IMG/VR virus record: IMGVR_UViG_3300025941_000657
Coordinates: 1-36,725 of that record
DNA length: 36,725 nucleotides
Direction: 5' to 3' (one strand)
Source of the DNA: a virus
Within the stretch, counting starts at the first letter, position 1, and every line of letters begins with the position of its first letter. Under the pieces are notes generated by a model. It was given only the letters and a program-made list of their open reading frames with translations. It made no database searches and had not been told where the DNA came from. Of the stretch, positions 7,093 through 15,500 are shown piece by piece. A program made the position numbers and the translations under genes.

Positions 7093-10000
7093 ATGTCGGG
7101 CACGTATTCGTCTGGCACGTATACCGAGACGTATCAATTCGTCGGCGAGTTCGTCGACAGGGTAACCGCGCCCGCCGATCAGGCCAGCGTATCGTTGGAT
7201 CATTTGGGCAGCTCAGCGGTGGATATGTCGGCGCAGCTCAAAGCCGCAACTGACTCGGTCTCCGCCGGCCTTGGGAAGTTAGAAGCATCCGCCAACAACG
7301 CGTCGTCGCGTGGATTTAACACGCTGCAACGATCGATTGATCCGCTTGGCGCAAGCCTGCGGCGTGCGGAAGCTGATCTCACCAAATTAAATGCGCGCAT
7401 TGCTGCCGGTGGCAGCGAGCTGGACAAATACAATGCGCTACTGCCGATAGCCACCGCCAAGGTTGAGGCGCTACGCAAACAGCATGAGCAGTATAATACC
7501 ACATCCGGTCAAGCCACCACGCAGAACAAAGCGCTCGGCTTTGCGATGCGGGATCTTAGCACGCAGTCTATCGACCTATTTACCCAGCTTGCCACCGGCC
7601 AGAACGTTTTCAGGAGCTTAATCCAACAGGGTTCGCAGGTCGTCCAGGTTAACAAGCAGATGGGCGTCGGCTTCGGCGAGATGGCCGCCGCGGTCGGCGC
7701 CCGATTGTTGAATCCGCTGACCCTTGCTGTCGCAGCCGTTGCTGCACTCGGTGCCGCGTTTGTCGCTGCAGGCGTGCACAGCGAGAGCCTCGATCGTCAG
7801 CTCAGCACAATCGGCAATTCCTTGCGTGGCACTCGAGCCGATTTCCAGGGACTGTCAGAGGACGTGGTCGCGGCAGGTCGCTCGGTCTCCCGCGCGATGG
7901 ACACCGCGCGCGCCGACTCCACCGCCGCTGTGCAGGCGATCGCCGCCGCCCCAGGCTGGGGCGGAACCCGCGAGCAATTGGAACACCTTGGCGTGGTCGC
8001 GACACAGATGTCGCGGGTGTTGGGCGGCACCGCAGTGGACAACGCCAAGCTCCTCGGCAAGTCCTTTCTCGAGGCGGGTGACGTCGCTAAGGATCTTGCG
8101 GACAAACATCTGACGGGATTAACGGCGACCCTAGAAAACCAAATCCAGACTATGCAGAGGTCTGGCAAGACAGCAGAGGGCTTCGCCGCCCTGCTCAAGG
8201 TCGTCGAAGATGCGGTCAGAGGGGTTGAGCAGCCCGCCACTGATATCCAGGCGGCAATCAAGGAACTCGACAAGGCATTCCAGGACGCGACAGGTTCTGG
8301 CGCCACCCTCGCCGAGGGCATAGGTCAGGCATTCCAGAGCGCCGCGGCGACCGCGATCCAAATGGTCGCGGAGACGATCAAAGCGATCGGCGACTTGGTC
8401 AGTTACGTCCAGTCGATCCCCAGCAAGCTCGGCAACCTCGGCTCACAACTCGGCGCGTTAATCCCACAAGGCATAAGCCGAGGCGTTCGACAGTTCATCT
8501 CCGGCAGCACGGAGACCCCGCCACTCGCGCCCCAGGCCCAGCTTGGCGGCGAGAACTATCGAGCGGGAGACGAACTGTTTGGTCCGCCAGAGATCTTTGG
8601 CCCTAGCCAGCCATCGGCGTCAGTCATCGCTTCTGGTGCGCGCTATCAACAGACATTGCGGCAGGCCTACAACACTGCGGGACCGAAGAAAGACATCGAG
8701 GATATCACCGCTGAGCTCAACAAGATGCGGGAGGCAAAGAAGCTTGCCACCGACACGAAAGAGGTCACGGCGTTCGACAACGCTATATTCGATCTGAATA
8801 AGAAGCTCGAAGCCGCAATCAAGGCGACGCAGGGCCATAAGGACGCCTCAGAGGATCTGGCCGCCGCGCTCGACCGCGCCGCCCAAAAGACCAACCTGCA
8901 AGCCGATCAACTCATCGCTGTAGCCAAGGCTGCCGACCAGGGTGGTGCCGCCGTCAATCAGCTTAATGCTGCCTATAAAGCGCAAGAGGATATCCTCAGC
9001 AAAGACACCCGGAAACTATCGGCTGACCAAATAGCAGAAGCCATTGATAAACAGACGCAAGCCAACCTGCGTCTGGTTGACGCGCAAAACCAAGCTGCCG
9101 TGCAGAGAGAAGCTAAGAGTAACGAAAACCAAGTCCAGGTAATTGAGGCCGAGACCGCAGCCATCGGCAAGAATGCCGTCGAACGCACGACCATCATCGA
9201 GCAACTAAAGATTGAGCAGGATCTAAAACAAAAAGGCATCAGCACCGAAAGCGAATATGGCCAGCGCCTGTTGCAATCTGCCGCAGATTTGGCGCGGGTG
9301 CGCGAGGAGAACCGGCTGGCGCAGGCGTCGTTCGACGAACTGGGTAATTTCGTCGATACCGCGATGAACCAGATCAGCCAGGCTATCAGTAACGCGTTCT
9401 TGTCGGGCCAGGGCGCGGCTGTCAGCTTCCGCAACGTCGTCAAGTCTATAATTGCGGAAATTGTGCAAGAGCTGATCAAGCTGGCAATTCTGAATCCACT
9501 GAGGAATTTCCTCGGTCTCGGAGCGGCGCAGCCGGACCTATTCTCTGTGCTTGGTGCGATCGGAGGTGGTGGAGCCGCCAGCGGCGGCGGTGGTCTTGGA
9601 GGCCTCCAGCAGATCGGTGGCGCCGCCTATCAGGGCTACAACCTGTTCAACGGCAACGGCATCTTCGGTGGCCTAGGACGCCTGTGGGACGGAATATCGC
9701 CGAACTTCGGCAACGCGGGCATCTTTTCGCCAGGCGGCATCGGCGGCAACTTGGGTCCCGTTACCTCGTTCTTTCAGGGCGGTCTGTTCGGCACGTCGGC
9801 AATAGAGGCGCAATCTCTCGGCACCAACTTGGCACTATCCAATCTGGCGGGCGAGGGGGTCGGGTTTGGGCCAGCGACCCTGAGTGACGTTGCGGCGACA
9901 GGCATATCCCAATCGGGAACCGGCATTCTCGGCGGTGCATCCATCGGTGGTCTCGCTACCGGCGTGCTCGCCGGCTTTGGCGCGGGCTCTCTGGCGGGCG

Positions 10001-12075
10001 GATTAATTCAAGGCGCGCTCGGGAAAACCGGTCCAGGGCCAATGATCGGCGCGGGTGCCGGAGCCGCCGCAGGAGCGGCAATCGGCAGCGCATTCTTCGG
10101 CATCGGTGCCATTCCTGGCGCTATTATTGGCGGCCTGATCGGAGGCGGCGGTGGTGGCTTGATCGGGCCTAAGCCGGCGTCTCCCTATCAGGCGACGTTC
10201 GTCGGGATCGGCGCGAACGGCCAACTGTCGGTTGATCCGCGCCTATCCGGTAATCAGCTTTCACCATCGAATCTCCAGGCCATCCAGAACGAAGTCGGGG
10301 CATTCAACCAGAACCTCAACACCCTCGGCGTCCAGGTTCTCGGCGTGCGAAATCCGCCCCCGGCTGGATACGCAGGAGGCCTCGGCTTCTTCGGTCAGGC
10401 AAAGAACCCGGCCGGTCTTGCCGGGCAATCGGTCACCGACGTGTTCTCCAATCTCAAGTTCGGCGCACAGGCGGGAGTATTCGGCGCAGACGAAACCGAT
10501 GTGCTCAATCGTTATATCAACAACAAAACGTTCCAGACGTTCACTGACCTGGGCCAGGCAGTGGATAAGGTGCGCACGTTCATGGAACGGACGCTTCCGG
10601 CGATGCGCAAATACGGGGAGAACGTCGGCTCGCTGCAACAGGCGATCGATCAGATCGCAGCGGCGTTCGATCCGGCTATCGCCACTGCCCATGATCTTGG
10701 ATATGCTGAAGAAGAACTAACCACAAAGCGCGAGCAACAGATTGCCAAAGCGCAGCAGCAGGCCGAACAGCAGTTCAAGGATATCGATGCCGGTCTTAAC
10801 GCGCGCTATATAAGCGCTACCGCGTCCTCTCCCTTTGACCAATTAAACGCTAATGTGACGAACTTCGACATACAGGCGCAGCAACAGCGCACGCAATTGT
10901 CGGATCAGCTTAAGGCGGTGTATGGCGACGCGGTTACCGAGACCGAGGGTTTCGGTCTGCATATGGCGTCGCTGGAGCGCACGCTCGGAGCCGAGCGGCT
11001 GGCTATCCTGAAACAGTTTGATGAGGCGTATGTCGCGACACTGCGGCAGGCGGCGGATACCGTTAATGCCTTGGCGGTGAGGCAGATCCAGGCTGGTGCG
11101 GCGCTTTCTGACAATCGACTAGGTTCCTTGCTGGCGTCGCTGACTGCGTTTGATATAGCAGCCGATCAGCAGCGCAGGCAGCTCCAGGCAACGTTCACGG
11201 GTCTGTTTGGCGCTCTTGGCCTGCAAACGAAGGAATACGCCGAGTCGGCGGTGCGGCTGGACGTCAGCCTAGCGCAAGAGCGGCTGGCTATCCAGAGACA
11301 GTTTAGTGCCAAGTATGAAGCGGCAGTGCAGCAAACGAGAGATATCGAAATTAGCCTTGCTCTACGACAACAGCAGGCCAGCGCGACACTCTCTGGCGAT
11401 CCCGCGCAGATACTAAACGCCAATCTGGCGGCCTTTGACGCGCAAGCACAGCAACAGCGCGCCCAGCTCCGAGACCAATTCCAGGCAATGTATGGCGATG
11501 TCTACACCCAACTGATTGACTTCTCCGTCTCGTCCGCGGCCTTGGAGAAAACTCTGGGCCTCGAACGGCTGGCCGTCCAGAAACAGGCGAACGATGCGAT
11601 CGTAGCAGATCAGAAGGCGGCGATGGATCGCGCACGGCAGAGTGCGACCGGGCTGGTGACACAGCTTACGGATTACTCGCGAAATCTCCAATACGGCGGC
11701 CAATCGCCGCTGTCACCGCTGCAACAGCTCGACGCCGCCCAGAAGGAGTTCAACGCCGTCTCTGGTGCGGCGCGGGCCGGCAACGCGGAAAGCTACGCAA
11801 AGCTCTCGTCCTATTCTGACACCCTTCTGAACGCCGGTCGCGCGGTCTACGGGTCAGGCGAAGGCTATGCAAATCTGTTCCGCCTCGTCACCGATACGCT
11901 GGGGCAGGTGGCTGCGGTGCCAGAAGATACCTTAACGGCTTCTGTCTATGCGCTAGAGACCCGCACCCAGACACAGACCCTGGTGGACGCGATTGCCGCC
12001 TTGAGAAGCGAGGTGGCGGGCCTGCGTGCTCAGGTCGCCGCAGGTTCCGCAATGCCTGATCGGCTCGCCGCCTAG
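7093..12075 (+). CDS. tail tape measure protein
   Basis: This 1660-aa protein sets tail length and occupies the tube lumen. It starts with ATG one base after the previous stop. It has N-terminal coiled coil (1-150), the lambda-type signature SIDLFTQLATGQNVFRSLIQ (about 155-175), long helical stretches (380-760) and the C-terminal-region motif EIVQELIKLAILNPLRNFLG (about 790-812). A Gly/Ala-rich part with a glycine-zipper membrane-like stretch (about 975-1020) may insert into the host membrane. Residues about 1238-1530 form three tandem 95-residue repeats. At about 0.15 nm per residue the tail would be roughly 250 nm; this is an estimate. Confidence 0.92.
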   Translation: MSGTYSSGTYTETYQFVGEFVDRVTAPADQASVSLDHLGSSAVDMSAQLKAATDSVSAGLGKLEASANNASSRGFNTLQRSIDPLGASLRRAEADLTKLNARIAAGGSELDKYNALLPIATAKVEALRKQHEQYNTTSGQATTQNKALGFAMRDLSTQSIDLFTQLATGQNVFRSLIQQGSQVVQVNKQMGVGFGEMAAAVGARLLNPLTLAVAAVAALGAAFVAAGVHSESLDRQLSTIGNSLRGTRADFQGLSEDVVAAGRSVSRAMDTARADSTAAVQAIAAAPGWGGTREQLEHLGVVATQMSRVLGGTAVDNAKLLGKSFLEAGDVAKDLADKHLTGLTATLENQIQTMQRSGKTAEGFAALLKVVEDAVRGVEQPATDIQAAIKELDKAFQDATGSGATLAEGIGQAFQSAAATAIQMVAETIKAIGDLVSYVQSIPSKLGNLGSQLGALIPQGISRGVRQFISGSTETPPLAPQAQLGGENYRAGDELFGPPEIFGPSQPSASVIASGARYQQTLRQAYNTAGPKKDIEDITAELNKMREAKKLATDTKEVTAFDNAIFDLNKKLEAAIKATQGHKDASEDLAAALDRAAQKTNLQADQLIAVAKAADQGGAAVNQLNAAYKAQEDILSKDTRKLSADQIAEAIDKQTQANLRLVDAQNQAAVQREAKSNENQVQVIEAETAAIGKNAVERTTIIEQLKIEQDLKQKGISTESEYGQRLLQSAADLARVREENRLAQASFDELGNFVDTAMNQISQAISNAFLSGQGAAVSFRNVVKSIIAEIVQELIKLAILNPLRNFLGLGAAQPDLFSVLGAIGGGGAASGGGGLGGLQQIGGAAYQGYNLFNGNGIFGGLGRLWDGISPNFGNAGIFSPGGIGGNLGPVTSFFQGGLFGTSAIEAQSLGTNLALSNLAGEGVGFGPATLSDVAATGISQSGTGILGGASIGGLATGVLAGFGAGSLAGGLIQGALGKTGPGPMIGAGAGAAAGAAIGSAFFGIGAIPGAIIGGLIGGGGGGLIGPKPASPYQATFVGIGANGQLSVDPRLSGNQLSPSNLQAIQNEVGAFNQNLNTLGVQVLGVRNPPPAGYAGGLGFFGQAKNPAGLAGQSVTDVFSNLKFGAQAGVFGADETDVLNRYINNKTFQTFTDLGQAVDKVRTFMERTLPAMRKYGENVGSLQQAIDQIAAAFDPAIATAHDLGYAEEELTTKREQQIAKAQQQAEQQFKDIDAGLNARYISATASSPFDQLNANVTNFDIQAQQQRTQLSDQLKAVYGDAVTETEGFGLHMASLERTLGAERLAILKQFDEAYVATLRQAADTVNALAVRQIQAGAALSDNRLGSLLASLTAFDIAADQQRRQLQATFTGLFGALGLQTKEYAESAVRLDVSLAQERLAIQRQFSAKYEAAVQQTRDIEISLALRQQQASATLSGDPAQILNANLAAFDAQAQQQRAQLRDQFQAMYGDVYTQLIDFSVSSAALEKTLGLERLAVQKQANDAIVADQKAAMDRARQSATGLVTQLTDYSRNLQYGGQSPLSPLQQLDAAQKEFNAVSGAARAGNAESYAKLSSYSDTLLNAGRAVYGSGEGYANLFRLVTDTLGQVAAVPEDTLTASVYALETRTQTQTLVDAIAALRSEVAGLRAQVAAGSAMPDRLAA

Positions 12076-12446
12076 TATCCCATGCGTGCCGCCTGCATCT
12101 GCATGCATTGGGCATACAACTGGTTCGCCTGGAACCCCTGGTTTATGACGCCGTAGAACAGCGAGCCGTCATTGGCCAGATTAACGGTCGCCGCATTCGC
12201 TTGGTATCGGCATTCCAGCGCGGCCGCCCGCATGATCCGTTCCCGTTCGTGCGCCACCTGCATCTCAGTCGGGCTTAGCGGCTGCGTGGCCTGATCGTAG
12301 CCGGGATTGTTTTGCCTCCACCCAGCCTCCAACGCCGTCTGCCGGGCGTAATCCGCTTGGATGTCAGCTTGCGACGCTACAGGCGTTGTTGTCGGCGTGC
12401 ATGCCGCAAGCAGTGCAGCCGCCGCCAGAATACCGAACCGATGCAC
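12072..12446 (-). CDS. small lipoprotein, moron-type, antisense within late operon
   Basis: The GTG at 12446 is preferred over an ATG four codons upstream because that ATG lies inside the ribosome site GGAGG. The 124-aa product has a signal peptide with an AAALLAAC lipobox (Cys near residue 16), then a helical, Gln-rich secreted domain. Two more Cys (in LECRYQ and AQCMQM) could pair. Its stop overlaps the tape measure stop in the palindrome CTAG at 12072-12075. Reverse-oriented lipoproteins in phages often alter the lysogen surface or block superinfection; here that role is inference. A 10-bp inverted repeat overlies its start region. Confidence 0.75.
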   Translation of the reverse strand: MHRFGILAAAALLAACTPTTTPVASQADIQADYARQTALEAGWRQNNPGYDQATQPLSPTEMQVAHERERIMRAAALECRYQANAATVNLANDGSLFYGVINQGFQANQLYAQCMQMQAARMGY

Positions 12447-12456
12447 TGTTTCCTCC

Positions 12457-12516
12457 ATTGGCGGGTTTTAACAAATAGTTATACGAAACACAACAATTCA
12501 TTCCTTACCCGCCAAT
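12457..12516. promoter_or_regulatory. inverted repeat flanking AT-rich spacer, probable promoter/operator of the lipoprotein gene
   Basis: ATTGGCGGGT (12457-12466) and ACCCGCCAAT (12507-12516) are perfect inverted repeats around 40 bases of AT-rich DNA that contrasts with the G+C-rich surroundings. A TATAAC -10-like hexamer reads toward the lipoprotein gene. It separates that gene from the tail spike gene. This could be an operator or looped control site. Confidence 0.5.
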
Positions 12517-12547
12517 CCACTGATATCAATAATGAAAGGGCACACCA

Positions 12548-15500
12548 TTGGAATATGGTTGGGCCGGCAGCGGCAGCTATTTAACCGCGCCCGTCACCGC
12601 TCTATCGACCGAATTGACCGGCCTCGCATCGTCCTCAAGCGATGTGCTGGCGGTCTCGGCGCCGTTCGCCAATTCGCAAGGTGCGGTATGGGCAGACATT
12701 GAATTTATCGCCGGGGGGGCATGCTCTCCCGGCCTTGATGCGTTTCTTGAGGTCTGGGTGCTCCGCTCACTCGATGGCGGTCTGACCTTCGAGGATGGTG
12801 CCGCAGCGACCGCTCCCGCACGCGGTCCGGATGCGACAATCGAAATCAACACCGGAACGAGCATCACGCCGCACGCCGGTTTCCCGGGGGTTATGCTGCC
12901 GCCTGGCACGTTCAAGATCGCGCTGCGCAATCAAATGGGCGTCGCCATTCCGGCGGGCTCATCCGTGCGCTTTGCCGTCTATTCGGAGGGCTCTGGGGCG
13001 GATAGCGCAGTGCTTGCGGGCGATGCCACAGGAACCACCGCGCTGCGCATTGCCGATATGATGGAGCGCTTCGGTGTTGTCACGTATTCGCAGTCGGTTG
13101 CCGGGACCAACCCGTGGGGCGCTGGGGTCAGCAATTACACCACAGATTCGGTGATCCAGGCGCTCACCTGGCTGACCGCAAACTCCGGCATGCGCTGCAA
13201 TCTGCGGGAATACCACGTGGCAGGTCGCGATACCGGCGCTGGGGCAAACCAGCTGTCTTGGTGTCCCACCGTGGCCGCCTCGACGGGCAGCAAGTTCAGT
13301 GTCTCGTTGCTGCGTGGCGCGGTCAGCGCCGATGCGACCTCGCTCGCAGCGATGGCGGTATCGTCGGCCGGCGGGACGGGCTGGATGACGTGGGCTGAAG
13401 GACTGAACACACCCAACGATGGCAGCATCACCGCGGCCAACTGCGTCACGGTGCAGCAGACACTGTATAACGCCGTCGCTGCTACCCGCACTATGGCAAA
13501 CCCGGTCACGACCGTCGGCCCATCCTTCACCTACAACACACTGCCCCCAGAGACCTCGACGGCAATCGCCAACTATCTCACCACACAGCAAAAGGCCGAC
13601 CTGTTGGCCTCGTCGTCACTGGCATCCGTTCGGTTCTTCCCCACGCTCAATCCGGAGGCGGACGACAGTTCAAGCCGCGGCGGAAACGCTGATGACGTAG
13701 CACTGGGCCACGGGGTTTACTTCGGCAAGCCGCTGATCATGGGCGAGTGGCATCCCACATCGGGCAACACCGACAGCCCGAGCCACGCGATCGACGACAG
13801 CTTTGGTGCGTTCTACGCCGCGCTCGGCATGCTGAACTTTCATCGCCTGGGCTATGAGGCGTGGTTCTGGAAGAGCCTGTTCGATATCGGCCAGAGCGGT
13901 GACTCACCGTTTACCCGTGTCGGGCTATTTCCCAATAGCGGCTCTGGCACGCCACGACTGCCCGCGCGCACGATCCGCGCGATGTATGCGTTGACGGGTG
14001 ACAGCGGCTCGAAGAAACGCACGTTCCGGCCATCGAAGCTGGATTACACCATCACCGGCTTACAGGCGCCCGGGTCCAACGCGACACCATGGAGCGGCGG
14101 GCATCATCGTCTGTATCAGAATTCCGGCGGAACATTCTTTTTGTTCCTCTGGAACGAGCAACGACCGATCCTTGGCACCGGCGCCACCATCACGGTCAGC
14201 TTCATCCGCACCATGGCGCAGGTTGTGCACTATGATCTAACGACTGATCCGCTGACAGCGGAGACAGCCGTCGCGACGCTGACCAATATCGCCACTCTGT
14301 CCTTCTCACTGACCGCGTCGGTGCATCTGCTCGTTATATCCCCGCAGGGATCTATTATTCCAACTGAGAGCGCACAGGGCACGACGCTGAACACAGCGTC
14401 CGGCGCTATCCATGACGCGGCCGGTATCGCCTATTCATTGGTCGCCAATCCGCCGAACGGCTTCCAGGTCAACCACGGCGGCGTCACCGACAGTTCCAAT
14501 GTAGTGCTACTGCTGTATTGGGACCATCAGGTTTGGCAGCAGACCTCAACTAACAGCTGGTTCTATTGGTCTGGTTCATCTTGGGTGGCAGGCACCGACC
14601 CGCGCATCGTGGCGAGCGAGAGCCCCGAGGGCATGACCATCAACGGCCCGGGCAATACGATCTTTGCGTCGCAGACGCCGGGCTCCGTAGCTGGCGCGAC
14701 GTTGGATGAATGGACAATCAATTCCAGTGCACAGATAGTGCTGAATGGCGTTGCCAACGGCAGCACCGCGAACGTCATGCAGGCCTACTACCACAACCAC
14801 ACGGTGTTCATCCAACAGAGTTCCGGCAACGCGTTTGGCAGCCCAGGCTGGTGGTCATGGAACGGTGCAGCATTTGTCGCGGTGGCAAATCCGTTGGGCA
14901 CCGTGGAGTCACCCGAAGGCACGCAACTTTCCAGCATTGGCCCGACGATAAATGCCTCGGCCACCCCCGGAACGGCATCGAACACGGTGCATGTGTGGGC
15001 CCTCGTCCAGGCCACGCAGCTTGATAATCCGGCTTTCCAGATATCGTTCGACGGAACCCTAGATACGGCAAGCTGGGGCGTCGATCTACTCTACTACCAC
15101 AACCATCAGATTTACCAGCGCACCGTCGGTTCCAACTCGCTCGGCAGCCCGGCGTGGTATGTGTGGGTTGGCCCGGGGATGAATGATTGGAACGATACCT
15201 CCAATCCCATTCCTGCGGCGCCAACCGAGACGACCAGCGGCGCCTATGTCACCACTGCTGGCACAATCGTCTATGCGTCCCAGACACCAGGCCAAGCCGG
15301 CGGCGTCATTCTTGACGAATGGGCGATAACCTCGAGCCGCGCGTTGAATCGCAACGGCTCGCCGGACGGTTCGTCCAGCAACGTCGTCGCTATCTACTAT
15401 GCCTCGCACTTCCTCTACCGCCAGCAATCTACTGCCAACTCGCTCGGTGATAATCCGGGTTGGTGGCGATGGAACGGCACCGGCTGGATCGACGTGCATG

